Notes under the pieces: model-generated | The model's input: the letters and a program-made list of their open reading frames with translations, nothing else | What the model was told of the DNA's origin: nothing | Database searches by the model: none | Position numbers and translations under genes: made by a program | From: Mesocentrotus franciscanus | Taxonomy: Eukaryota; Echinodermata; Echinoidea; Camarodonta; Strongylocentrotidae | Reading direction: 5' to 3' | Length of the DNA: 64,000 nucleotides | NCBI GenBank assembly: GCA_037976565.1 | Contig: CP137669.1 | Location: forward strand, 40,574,912 to 40,638,911 | Shown here: piece by piece, positions 48,514 to 60,905 of the stretch | How the letters are laid out: the number at the start of each line of letters is the position of its first letter | Position numbering within the stretch: the stretch's first letter is position 1

Positions 48514-49754
48514 GTAGAACTTTTACCATTCCGCGACGCGTAGAACTTTAAGCTTACATCGGCAATACAGCCAGCGCATGCGCATTACGTTCCTCCCGTC
48601 TCAGCTCATTTTCGTAATTTGGCGCCTAGCCGAGCCGACATGGGCCCTTTAGATTGGCTATCGTTGGCTCCCATAGGCTCTATGTTATAAGACATTAGTG
48701 CGAGGAAGCGCGATTTTCCATTTTTACCGATACCAAAATTATGATATTCCAGTCAAATCTTCTATTTGTTACGATTTTTTCAGCGTCCTTGAAAAGTTAA
48801 GTATTTCACTTAAGTTTAAGACTTACGTAAGTCTTACGTAAGCAAGTCTTACGTTTGAAAAATTCTCATTTTCGTCATATTTAAGGTACAAACTTGCAAG
48901 TTGTACTGACATGTTCGTTGATTTTTCTATTTATTGTGTGTACAATGCTGAGTGTGCGTCACCTGTTTAAAGCACGTCATGTCAAAATCTCTGTGGTGCG
49001 ACGTAATATTTCGTATTGACTTTGCCATTAAACTTCAGTCGCGCTTAACTTAAGCATGACTTAAGTAGGCCCTCTCTCACTTAAATTCGAAGCCACGTAG
49101 CGTATCGGCCAATCAGAGCGCGTAAACTCACTCTACATCGCGGAATGGTAAAAGTTCTACGTGCGCGATGTACAATGAGTTTACGCGCTCTGATTGGCCG
49201 ATACGCTCCAGCTGTTTCGAATTTAAGTGAGAGAGGGCCGACTTAACTTAAGCGCGACTTAAGTTCAATGGCAAAGTCAATACGAAAAATTACGTCACAC
49301 CACAGAGATTTTGACATGACGTGCTTTAAACAGGTGATGCATTTCACACATAGGTGACACACACTCAGGATAGGTACAAACATAAAATAGAAAAATCAAC
49401 AAACATTTCAGTACAACTTGCAAGTTTGTACCTTAAATATGACGAAAATGAGAATTTTTCAAACTTAAGACTTACTTACGTAAGTCTTAAACTTAAGTGA
49501 AATACTGAACTTTTCAAGGACGCTGAAAAAATCGTAACAGTTAGAAGATTTGACTGGAATATCATAATTTTGGTATCGGTAAAAACGGAAAATCGCAAGC
49601 TAGCTCCTCGCACTAATGTCTTATAACATAGAGCCTATGGGAGCCAGCGATAGCCAATCTAAAGGGCCCAAGGCCATGTCGGCCATTTACGAAAATGAGG
49701 CTGAGATCGGATGAACGTTCTGCGCATGCGCTAAATGTAAGCTAAAGTTCTACG
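48514..49754. mobile_element. 1.2 kb foldback palindrome, two inverted MITE copies
   Basis: The left arm (48540-49137) and right arm (49161-49754) are inverted near-copies, differing at scattered bases. Shared blocks include CACTTAAGTTTAAGACTTAC, AATCAGAGCGCGTAAACTCA and AGCCTATGGGAGCCA. A 23 bp sequence beginning GTAGAACTTTTACC at 48514 recurs inverted at the centre (49138-49160), so the left unit alone (48514-49160) is also bounded by perfect terminal repeats. No coding frame. Strong single-strand folding is expected. Confidence 0.8.
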
Positions 49755-50099
49755 TGCGTGCAGCTGCAGTGCCAGTGCCAGTGGTGGACACAATTTTGAG
49801 AATCAATACAATTAGAGGGTGTCTTTACTTCTTTTTCTGCACACAATGTGGCTGTAGTGAGGTGGACAACAAGGAAAAGTCTTGACAAAGGTTTCTATAG
49901 GAATTGGTAGCTTTAATGATTTGGAGTTGATCATGTTTCATTGCACTCCATTTCTAGACCATACAATTCCATTCCATGAAAACTGGAATAATGACACAGA
50001 TAAAGGATCATAAATACAAGTACATCAAAGCATCATCAAATTCATAGCAACAAAATAGTCTCTTAGAGAAAATCATAAATATACAATCTTGAATCTTGA

Positions 50100-51400
50100 T
50101 TTGCTAATCCGTGATGCAGCTTTTCCAAGCTACACTGGGATGGGATGTCTTGTGACAGCAGGTGAAGGTGCAGAGAGTGTGGTCTCTTCTGCTGATGTAT
50201 GGACCTTTGGTTATGAGGTGAGGAAGACAAATGTTGACTAGGTGGTGGTGTATTCTATAGTATAGAGCATGGTGCTTTGTACTAGAAGACAATGTGTGTG
50301 TAGTTGATCCTTTCCCAGCTGGGAAACAAGCCCTGTAGCTGACGTGGTTCTTTAATAGTTATGGAAGACAAATCAAGCAACCGTTTTCTGTACCCTTTCC
50401 AGACCCTCGGCAGCACCTGAAGTGTGGGGGTTCCGGGGTTCCAGGCTTCAGCGCCATACTCTAGCTGCGGTCGAACCAGGGCTGTGTATGCTCTTGATTT
50501 CACATCCTTGGTGCATGGTGACAGGGTTCTCCGCAGAAACCCAAGGGTTTTGTTGGCCTTGTTCAGTATGAGTTGGCAGTGTGTGTTCCAACGAAGGTCC
50601 TTGGTTACAGTTACCCCGAGATACTTGTACTTGTCGATCCTGGGTATTACCTCGTAGGAAATCTGGTAGTCATGCTCTATGGGTGTTCTTTTCCTTGTGA
50701 TGGTGAGGGAGGCACACTTTTTGACATTGAAAGCCGTAAACCATTGAACCATTGAACCATCTTTGACTGGATACTTGCAGTGATGTCGTTGATGTACAGC
50801 AAAAAGAGGGCTGGTCCGATCACCGAACCTTACGTACCCTGATGTAACAGGCATTGGGAGCCCTTGACAACAACTGCTTGCTGCCTGTTGGAAAGTAACG
50901 ACATAGTCTAGTGTAATGTGTCTCCTCTTATGCCATAATGCTCAAGCTTGGTCTACCTCCATATACTTCTTGAGGAACGCAGATATCCTCTTCCAATTCT
51001 CATCTACAGTTTGGAGCTCTGGAGATAAAAGGAAGAAATCAACTGAAAACTTTTCAACAGTTTCTTTGATGATCTGGTGGTCTGCTCGATGGAATTGGTA
51101 GATCTTCCTAGGAGGGGTACGGGCTGTTTTCGGATTTCCTGAAAAGATGAAAGAAACAACGTTGTGGTCTGGTATGCCAGGATAAATGGAGACATCTGTA
51201 ATGAGGCCTGGATTAGATGTCAAAAGAAGATCCAGGATGTTACTAGATGCAGGGCAGCTTACATCCCTCACCAGTTGTGTCAGTGAGAATTCCAATAAGG
51301 TGTCAAGCAAAAGTTGATGGATACTCGCACGGTTTGGATTGGTCAATAAGCAGGATTCCCAATCGATGTCTGGAAGATTGAAATCTCCACTACAAGTATT
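50100..51400 (-). mobile_element. Broken LINE copy: endonuclease end and RT C-terminus
   Basis: On the minus strand, bases near 51345-51385 encode GDFNLPDIDWE, an APE-type endonuclease motif. The frame 50942-51346 follows, containing PDHNVVSFIF. The catalytic RT core including the metal-binding Asp pair is missing. A frame-shifted GSVIGPALFLLYINDI is visible near 50800-50830. The frame 50282-50854 continues with YKYLGVTVTKDLRWNTHC and VRPQLEYGAEAWNP, the thumb/C-terminal region of CR1/Jockey-type RTs. It is a dead copy with an internal deletion and frame changes. Confidence 0.8.
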
Positions 51401-52005
51401 TCAACTGGACTTAAATATAGCTTGACAAAACAATGAACTAGACAATAGTAAATTCTAAATCTCTCTACTTTAAATAGTGCTTCAGCACTCTCAAAATTAA
51501 CCTTCAAAGTATTTAGCAGTACCTTCACTATTATTCATGTTCTTAATGAAGGTCAAATGTACATACATCATAACAACATAGGCTTGTATTTCTTACATAA
51601 TGAAAATGTACATAACAGTTTACACACTCCCATTGAGATCTCTCTGTATTAAGTCCAGAACACACCTATTATTTTCTACTTTATGTTTTGACAATTCATA
51701 AAAATACATTAAATACCCGGTATACAACAAAACTAATCTCTTTGCCTGCCTTTATGACAAAATAAGATCCAAATCCATATGATGCCCTGGCAAAATGGGG
51801 ATTCTTGATCCTCACAATACAAGCAGTATAAATGGTGCTATGCTAGACACATTGCCTGAGGAAGTGCTATTACATAATAAATGTCATGCTGTTCAATGTT
51901 AAAATAACAAATGACTTGAGTGATAAAGCAATTTCAAGTGAGCTTTCATAACACACAAAATATACTAATGCTTCTATAACTGTTTTTTTTTTTACTTTCC
52001 CACAG
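51401..52005. other. Intron or 5' flank of the Ser/Lys-rich gene
   Basis: AT-rich, no coding signal. It ends in a good acceptor, TTTTTTTTTACTTTCCCACAG in split form, at 52005, implying an untranslated exon upstream that I could not place. Confidence 0.4.
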
Positions 52006-52013
52006 AAGCAATA

Positions 52014-55000
52014 ATGGGTCACAAAGGAAAGCGGTATTCCTCATCCTCTTCTGAGATGACTAGTAGTGACTCTTCTAGAGAAAACTCACCTTCCAGAGAT
52101 CATGGAAGAGACAGGAAAGCAGAGAAAAGGAAAGCAAGCCATTCAAGAGAAAGGAGTAAACTCAGGAAAAGAAAAGAAAGAGGCACAGATCAAGCAGTTC
52201 TAGTGGGTCTTCATCTTCGTCGTCCTCTTCTTCTTCATCGCGTGAAAGAGATGATGGAGCTAAAAGGAGCCGGATGAAGAAGACCAAGAAAAAGAAGTAC
52301 TCATCGTCAGAGAGCAGCAGTAGCAGTAGCTCTCCGGATTCAGGGAGCAGTGACTCCGATAGTTCATCAAGTGATTCAAGTCTTGGTAAATATCTAAGGA
52401 TTCTTTTTTTTTTCTGTGCTGGTGAATATTTCATCTAATAGTTTTCTGAGATTATGCAATTCATTTTTTTCTAGGATGTTTACATACAAAAGAAGCATTT
52501 TATATTTGGAGATGGAGTGTGTTCTTGATGTACATAATAATTCAGATCCATGAAACTCATGAATAATTGAGTTTCATCGATACTTTTATTGTTGCATTTC
52601 CTCAGTAATCTTGTGAGAGGCTGTTACATGCAGCATGTATGTACTAACATGTTCTCAAGAAAATACACATGGTTGTATTTCTAAAAAACTCCAAGAAAAT
52701 TATGGCTGCCATCCTTTGATCCCTTTTTTTCCAGAACGACGGAAGAAGAGAAAGAAGCAGAAAGAGAGCAAAAAAGAAAAGGTTAGTGTTCAAGTAGATG
52801 TTGTTGATAGTACTTATGAGAAGCTACATTAAAATATGGTACATTTTGCAGATTGTATCAAATCAATCCTTCAATTTATAAGCCTCATATATGCCATGCT
52901 TCAAAGATTGTGAATGATCACAAAAAAGAATAACCAAGAAAACAGAAACTTTTGTGGGCTATGATCAGTGTAGGTTTCAAGCTGGACTAGGCACTCAGGA
53001 GGCTATTGCTGTTATGAATACCAAAGTCTAGAAGTAGAGAAAGATGTAAGTGTATGCTTTGTGGCCTGTGAGAAAGTGTTTGATAGGGTGAACTGGATTA
53101 AGCTACTGGATATGTTGAGATCTCTCGGAGTCGACTCGAAGGAAATAAGCCTCATCGGGAACTTGCACATGGGACAGACAGTGCTCATTCATTTCATTTG
53201 AGGATATTTACGGTATATGTTAGACTGTGACTTTGTGCTTGCTCTATAAATGTTATTATGCCTGAGAGAGGGAATTTAGGACTAGACTGATTTGGGCATT
53301 CAAAAACTAATTATCTGCATCCGAAATTATAAGTCATTTGATGAAAGCCAGGCATCAAAATTCAATGCATCATGCATACAATCAAGAGCTCACTGGCTAG
53401 CCTCACTGGCAGTGATTTTGTAGATAGAAGAGGTTGTAAGTTGTCATAGATAATTATTGTTACATGTTTATCTTGTTTGTATACTTTTCAAATTGATATG
53501 ATATGATTGCAATAATCATAATATCATCTGTACAGAGCCAGAAGGGTGTTATTCTCTGTCTCAATGTATATGAGTTAATGCCCTTTTGGCTCCCAATAGA
53601 TGGTATGCACTTTGTTCTTGAAAATTTGTTTGTGCAAAGAATTACCAGGTAACTTCCATGTCGTTGCCCTTGCTTATAGACTCTGTAATTTTCTTTCACA
53701 GAAACATAAACAAATGAAGAAAAGGAAGAAGAAGAAAAAGAAAAAGGAATCGTCCAAGAATAGCAGTAGCCCTGTCAGGTTATCCGCTGTGAGTATGCTA
53801 TTATATGCAATATGTGAAGCCTGCCTTTGCGGTGAATGTGCCCCTCCTCTGTTGCATAGGCGCAGGCTAAGTTACAGTGGAAAACACTCCACCCCCTGGA
53901 TTGGACGTTAAATGGAGCTTCCATGTGTAGGAGAGTCGCCAAGTATGCATGTTAAGAAACCACTGTACTATTTGAATAAGCGTAGGGGGAACTGCAGTGT
54001 AGTAGTGCACCTGCACATCCCAATCACTTATATCGGGAGGAGAGACCTGAAAGTTCCAGTGATTCAGTTCATTTTTCCCCTCCCAGGCATAGATGATGCC
54101 AAATAGTTGATAATAGTAGTGATAGTAATATCTGTCAGTGCTATGTACCTGTTGGATATCATTTGAAACTGGTAAATTGCACATTTCTATTAAGTCCATG
54201 CATAACAACAAATAAGAACCCATGCCTGAGGTTGTTATTTAAAAAAAACATACATTTCTTGAGTAATACTCTCTTGGAATGAACTCTTTAATTGCTTAAC
54301 AGGATTCCACAGGTAATATTATTCGTAGAATACTTTGAGAATTTTAAAGATTAATCAGCAATGCAATAATAAACATGCTGTATATTATATTTATTCATTG
54401 AAAGGATCTAACAATATTTTTTTGTTGCGCTTTCTTTTTGTTGGTACTCCCCTCCCATTCTTTGCATTTCAATCTGTTTTCCTTCACTCTCTTCACTCTC
54501 TTTCTTTCCTATTACTATCTCACACTACGCTTAATAGCTTTCTTTTCTTCTGTACCCTCTTTCATTCTGTCGCTCCCTTTCTCTTTCTCTTTTTTGGAGT
54601 CGTATTTGTCGCTCTGTTCATGTTTCATCTGCCTACGTGTGAACTGGCGATGACGGTGATGACTGCAGTACTTGAACGATGAAAAAGACGTAGGTAGGAG
54701 TGTGGTGTCTGGTCAGAAGATTAAAATGAAAGTCAGAAAGTCTAGCCAGGATAAAGCGGTAAGTAAAAGAGTGCTCTAGCCTCTAGCCTTCAACATGGGT
54801 CATTTTGTTTGCTATAGGCCAAGACTCATCTGATGAAAATACATGTTGTGAGATATCACAGCATGAGCTTTTCTCACATAAGTATCATGCTGCCCCGAAC
54901 CATTTGAATTAGTTTTGTCTCATTTAAAATTTACCCATGAAGATAAAGACCAGTTCTGGTCATGCGATTGCATTGTGAAAGAAACGTTGTGGAATCGATC

Positions 55001-55509
55001 AGAAAAGGTTGATCATCTAGCATATTAAAGTATTAGTGTGTACTGCAAGGTTGTGGAATCATCAAAATGATAAGAAATTAGGCCTGTACACAGAAAGATG
55101 TATATGGGACTACGCGACACGTGCGCGACACATGCACGATATCTATTTGGTCCAAATAATTTACCAAATATATCAATTAGTAGGTGGTTTCCCGGCAAAA
55201 TTTGTATCATCAAGTATTAGTCAAACCTTATTCTTTCACATGATTGGTAATGAGAGCTTCCATTTCATTTTTTGAGAGGAGGGCGTTTCCAAAACTGGTC
55301 TATACCTTTAAAATCAAATTTAATTGGTACACATAGTAATTTAAGGACTTTCATCAATATTATTTTGCAACCAAATTATTCGTATGGAAAATTACTTTGT
55401 GGAAAATACTTACATGTCCCTAATAATGAATTTTATTCTATGTTTAACTTTACAGCGTGAAAAGAACAGGGAACAATTGCTCCAGTTTCTAAATTCAACC
55501 AGGAATTGA
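52014..55509 (+). CDS. Ser- and Lys-rich, RS-like nuclear protein (unrecognised), frame change in first coding exon
   Basis: Exons 52014-52385, 52735-52781, 53702-53788, 54669-54758 and 55456-55509 (stop) have matching GT-AG signals. The ATG lies nine bases after an acceptor, so a 5' UTR exon must exist upstream. The product begins MGHKGKRYSSSSSE, continues through serine runs and basic KKRKKQKESKK blocks, and ends REKNREQLLQFLNSTRN. Exon phases require the serine-run frame (RSSSSSGSSSSS) in the second half of exon 1. The ATG frame reaches a stop at 52277, so a one-base indel is implied near 52150-52200, in an A/G-rich run. Composition suggests a splicing-related or other nuclear protein. I do not recognise the family and assign no function. 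Confidence 0.6.
52950..53205 (+). mobile_element. LINE reverse transcriptase fragment in intron
   Basis: Translates in pieces to CRFQAGLGTQEAIAVMN and VCFVACEKVFDRVNWIKLLD, matching the G-R---GT-DAI and C--VD-EKAFDRV blocks of non-LTR RTs (palm entry). Frame is broken by a stop near 53030. Probably the same family as 55616-55890. Confidence 0.7.
53535..53592 (+). repeat. 57-base hairpin element, copy A
   Basis: GAGCCAGAAGGGTGTTA and TTAATGCCCTTTTGGCTC are near-perfect inverted arms around a roughly 20-base loop. It is homologous, in opposite orientation, to 56131-56188. Confidence 0.65.
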
Positions 55510-55615
55510 GAAGAGATTGAAGCCTGCAAAGATAGTTCATCTGAGAGCTCCATACATTAAAGAACTTGTTCAAAATCATATGATTGAAGAAAAAAAATCT
55601 ATGCATAATCAGCTG

Positions 55616-55890
55616 TCATCATGGTGTTTGAAAGAGTGAATGAACAGAGGAACTTGAGAAAAACAATCTTGAGATGGAAGAAAAACTGGATAGGACACAT
55701 CTTACAGGGGGGTAACATGCTGAGGGACATCTTAGAAGGGAAGGTGGAGGGTAAACGGGGAAGAGAAAGACCAAGCATTGGGATGGTGTCAGAGTTGATA
55801 GGTGACATATCATATGGCATAATGAAGGAGAAAGCTTCAGATAGAAAGGGAATGGAGAAGGGACTGCAGAAGGCTCTGAGCCTCTGATGT
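55616..55890 (+). mobile_element. LINE C-terminal fragment
   Basis: An 88-codon frame (55621-55887) encodes WKKNWIGHILQGGNMLRDIL and EGKRGRERPSIGMV, the W-GH-LR---L---I-EGK--GKR-RGR motif at the C-terminus of many animal non-LTR reverse transcriptases. It starts about 110 bp after the stop of the Ser/Lys-rich gene and may form part of its 3' UTR. Confidence 0.75.
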
Positions 55891-56130
55891 GTGGACCTGC
55901 TCTTGGCAGAACACCTGTGAGAATCAGTCCTCATAATTGCTTTCAACCGAGACTTTTTGTCATATTAGATTTGGTTTAGAGGTGGAATGTATGCGAAATC
56001 AATCAATCATTCTTAGTGTAATAATGCATCTTAGGGGTATACTTGACTTTGACTCTGTTGTCTTTCAGAATCCTTCAAGTCCATTATGTACAAACTGCAT
56101 TGAAGTTTAAATGAATATTTTGTCTGTTTG

Positions 56131-56188
56131 AAGCCAGAAGGGCGTTAACTGATATACTTTAACACAGAGATAACGCCTTCTGGTTCTG
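56131..56188 (-). repeat. 57-base hairpin element, copy B
   Basis: AAGCCAGAAGGGCGTTAACT pairs with AGATAACGCCTTCTGGTT. Read on the minus strand it aligns along its whole length to 53535-53592, including the loop (CTCTGT and GTATAT shared). Confidence 0.65.
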
Positions 56189-56354
56189 AACAGACTTATT
56201 TGGTTGATATTTTCACCAAAAACATACCCAAAGAATAGAAGCATTGTTCAGTGGCCATTGTCTTTTTACATTTTTGTTTTTGTTTTGTTTTGTTTTCTTT
56301 TCGTTTTTGAATTCTATGTACTTGTACTAGGGATTGTAGAAATAAAATACAATA

Positions 56355-56663
56355 CACCCTTTCACGGTTAAGGGCGCCATTTTAATTTACGAGTATACAA
56401 ACCATTGACCTCTAGAGGTCAGTGGTTTAGGCGTAATTAAGATAGCGCCCATGCAAATAAGATGTGAGCGCACAGCCCAGGCAGTAATGTCATCAATGTT
56501 TTCAGATGCCTGCGCTGTACATGTGCGCTCACATCATATTTGCATGGGTGCTATCTTAATTATGCGTAAACCACTGACCTCTAGAGGTCAATGGTTTGTT
56601 TACTCGTAAATTAAAATTGCGCCCATGTCTGCGCATGCACACTTTTGTAACCGTAAAAGGGTG
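56355..56663. mobile_element. Palindromic Tc1/mariner-like MITE, 309 bp
   Basis: Ends CACCCTTTCACGGTTA and TAACCGTAAAAGGGTG are flanked by TA on each side (56353-56354 and 56664-56665). Inverted homology extends almost to the centre near 56500 (for example AACCATTGACCTCTAGAGGT and TGTGAGCGCAC on both arms). Non-coding. Confidence 0.75.
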
Positions 56664-56665
56664 TA

Positions 56666-59600
56666 TTGTTGGCCAAACATATTTAGGGGAACATGAAAGC
56701 TGACTAACTGTGTGCCTCATAGCTAGTGTTAAGTCTTAACTCATTCGCGATGATTGACCACATTGTGTGGTTTGCCTTGTTTACAAGAATGATGTCCTGA
56801 ATGGTTTCAAGCTCCCTGGTCAAAATATGATAGTCTGAACCTAGCCGATAAAATAGTGATAAAAGTATATTTTCTTTTAAAACTGCACACAAATTGTGTT
56901 TTTTGACTATTTACAACTCTGAATATATTTTTCATCTATCTTTTGTTCCAAATCCATAGCCTTAAATTTATTTTTTTTCTATTTTCTATTTGTTTTAAAT
57001 AAGAAAATACATGTAGTCTAGTTTTCTAAGAGATACCATGAAAACATAGAAAAAATAGCCAAGAAATATATTTTTCGCATGTGAAAATGACTTCTTTCCA
57101 AGGCCTAATTTGTGTTGTTTAAGTTGCCTTAGACTGACTCTGCATGTTGCATAAGGTCAAACGTTACTTTGGTAGAATATGAGCCAGAGATATATCCTCA
57201 ACTTTTAATATGGGTAACTAAATGAGGAGCCAGTGTTTATCCATTTCTCTAACAAATTTCAAATAGAGATTGTAAGCATTGCAGATGATTGTGTACTGAA
57301 TTTTTTTAATGCAAATCCCGACCTGCATTTCTTGACTGTAAATATGTTTTGTGATACTTCCATACATGGTGTATTTATGAGCCAGGGACTTGTATCATAC
57401 CTTGCATGTTAGTTTAAATAATGTGAGAATAATTTTGCTCTTTTATTATATCTGCATTATTGCAGAGAAATGGGTCCAACTGCAAACAATTTTGCATTTC
57501 CACATGTTTCAATAATGGCTAAATTGTCTTACCTTTATGTAAAGATTTTGTTTTCCTCATCACATGGTAGATATATGCCACGTTTGGTTATTATTTTTCT
57601 CTCTTCTTAATGCTTATTCCATACCCTGATAATGTAACTTGTGGATCTGTCTTTTCAAACAAATCTAGCAAGAACAGGTATTTATACTATTTAGTTCCAG
57701 AAAATGAGATGGGAAATCTACAGATTTTAGTGGAAGGTGAAATGTAATTAGGATGGATATATTGCAACAAACATTCTGAATGTGTTATAATGAATCTGAC
57801 ATATATTTAGTTGCATCTAGACTGAAGTATGATCTAAAAGTCTTCTTAAAACTTGATTGTAATAACAACATCAACCAATATTCCTTTCTTTTTCCATTGA
57901 AAAATGAATCTGAACATAGAATATTCGCATGAATTTCCAATAATGGTAAAGATTTGAGAGGGATTAATTTGTATGTTCAATATTACAGCCAACTCCAGGC
58001 CACAGCTCTTTTTTCTCCAAGCAGTTAAAATCTTTGTAGTAAACTCTGATATAACAAGGTACTTCTGCATGTTAAATAGTTTGTTGTAAGTATCTAGATA
58101 CATCTTATAATGGTGTTTTCCATACAATTCAAGTATTTCTATCATCTTTGTAAATAAGTTAACTCCGTCTTGTACCATAAATGCTGTAAAAATAAAATAA
58201 AGTGTGTACATACATTGTTAATTTCACTGATGTTTCTGCGATTCTGTGTTTTTCAGAGAATTCAAAATCAATTATGAAAAAGCATACATTTTGAATAATA
58301 AACCAATACATGTACAAAGAAATATGAAGTGTTGTGAAATTATACCACTTTATTCAGAGCATTTTATTTTAGTATATTTGTGTTAAATCATTCCTGTACA
58401 CTTTACCTTTACTTATACTACAGGGAAATATCGGTATAATAAAGTCTGTCATGACAAACCTTTACTGACGACACACTTCTTTTCCTTTCTCATAAATCTT
58501 ATTTTGCACTGTATTTGCTTAAAGATTTGTACTGCGCCCTCATATTTGTTGTACCAGGATTTCCATGTATCGTTGTGTCCACCCTAATAATGTTTACAGC
58601 ATAAGCGTACATGTAACATGTTTGTATGAAATACATGTACTGCTTAATGACAGTAAATTGGATAGAAATCAAGGCATTTTATACAGAAAGTTCATACATC
58701 TGTACACATAATTCCCCACTTTTTGTCTCGAAAATCTCATATGCAAAAAGAAATATGGCTATACAATACACCAACTAAATATATCATAGAAAAGGTAGTG
58801 ATTTGAACAACAAAGAAAAAATAGTTAATTTGCAGCTTGGAGCATAACTCTCCTTATTATCAAGATATTCATGATCAGAGTCAGACTACATGCAATGCTT
58901 CACAGATAGCTTACTTTTTAAAACTCATTTATATAAAAATTCAATTGTACAAATCAAATTCTTTCGCATTTTTGTCCATGTAATTCAAGTAAGCTCGTAT
59001 TCTGTTACTAAGATAAAATTTGAAAGAAATTTGTCTACCAAAAAAAAAAAGAATCATACATTGGGAAGTACATGTAATTAGCAATACCCCTCATATTAAA
59101 GTGCCTGTTCAAAGAAAATCACAAATATGGCAAATAACGGATTGCTAGAAACTGGTAAGCTAAGAGATGGCCATCGTACAAGTTTTAGGTCAACTACATA
59201 TCGGGGATTTATAAAATTACAAATAAAACCACATCCATAGCATCTGGGATATGCGAGAGATTCGCCAGAAAAATAACGATGTTTTAATGCCGTCACAATA
59301 TGAACCAATCCTGCCCAAGCAGACGACATCCCATAAAGAATGAACATAATTGCAATGCTATTATTTCTCAAATTATAATGAGTTTAGTGTATATAAATGT
59401 GATAGAATTTTACACCATTCAAAAAGGGATATGAAACCGATTCTGATAACTAAATTCTTTTGTTTGTAAATACACAGGATAGGGGTTAATGAACAATCAA
59501 AGAAACCACACTTCAAATTTAAAACCCCCCAAAATGATAGCATCAACGGCATTTGTTCCCTCTTGAAACGCCAAACATACCGCGGTGTATGCAGCTGAAA

Positions 59601-60905
59601 ATACAATGGCGTCTTATTTTGTTTACAAGCGACAGATTCCTTTATTTTTTTATCCTTGCATTTTTCATCAAAATAATACCATGCACGTGGTTTAGAGTGA
59701 GGCAATAGATTAAACATTTAGCCTGAGGGTAGTGAAGTAAGAGAAATAACTGAAGAGAAGATCATAAAACAGGCACTGAAAATGTGTGAGATGTCATGGG
59801 ACATCGTCTGCTTGTGCAAATCATGTTCAACATGTGACGTCACACATCTCAGCAGCGATCGAAGAGCTTTTCAGGTGCTATGCCGGGCTGTATTTAAGCG
59901 TTTTGTAATTAATAATAATCATTACTTCGAATGTTTCCAAACATTGAATTTTGATAACCTTGTCCAATCAAAGTTTCACCTTTCCAATAATGACAATAAA
60001 GTTAGTTTTTTTAAATCAATGAACCTTCTCTTTTAGGAATTCTTTGAATCTTTGTTTCTGTGAAGTGCTTGCAAAATATATACACCTTACTCAAAACCAC
60101 ATACATATCTTTCTTTATTAATTACCGGTACTGAATCAGAAAATTAAGGACCATACAATTTATATGTACATGAATGCAAACTTAATTATGAATAAAATAA
60201 GCCATTAAAACATTGTCATTAAATATCAGGCATACTTCAATTTGTATATATCTTTACAACCTAATGCTTCCCAAAGACCTGCCAAAAAAGCTAATATACA
60301 AATAATGACCAAGCATTCATTCTATTGGGTAATACATGATCAAGGGTTCAAAGATTCCAGGAAGTAATATCCATTATTTTACAGATTTTTGACTATCTTG
60401 CACTTTTAGAGGCACGTCGCTTTGGCACAAAAGCCAAAATTACATTCAACAACTGTAATGGCAAAGGGATACTGCAGCCAATATGAAGTGCATCAATATG
60501 TGTGTGGCCTCTGCCTATACAAGACTTACATTTGAACTTATACACATTTCCCTGACTAACCGAGTTCATTAATTTTTAATGAGTACCCTTTCAATGCCAT
60601 AAAAAAAGAAAATCTTGCCGAAGAAAAAGTGGTGAATACGATGTTTGAACCAGTAATGTCTATATTTTTCTTTTGAAATGGAAATATGTACCTACATGTA
60701 CATTATAATTATTTTTATTTACTTTTTATGCCTATTACCTACAAATATTTCATTTGTTCACTAAAGATAATTATTAAAAAACCTTGGTTTCACAGAAGGG
60801 GTTATAGATATATCATAGTATGTACATTTAGAAACATGGTAAGTTGAATCCTTAGCTTTCAATGTTTGTTGTACATGAATGTGGCATTCAGAGGAGTTAT
60901 TTGGG
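56666..60905. other. Intergenic and probable NSL1 3' UTR
   Basis: AT-rich with no supported gene. Two minus-strand frames of 91 and 114 codons (59096-59717) have no recognisable motif and sit in composition like the surroundings. I treat them as chance. Confidence 0.5.

Noticed and set aside
59096..59717. Two adjacent minus-strand frames of 91 and 114 codons.
   Set aside because: No recognisable domain, no splice context, composition like neighbouring non-coding sequence; probably NSL1 3' UTR or intergenic.
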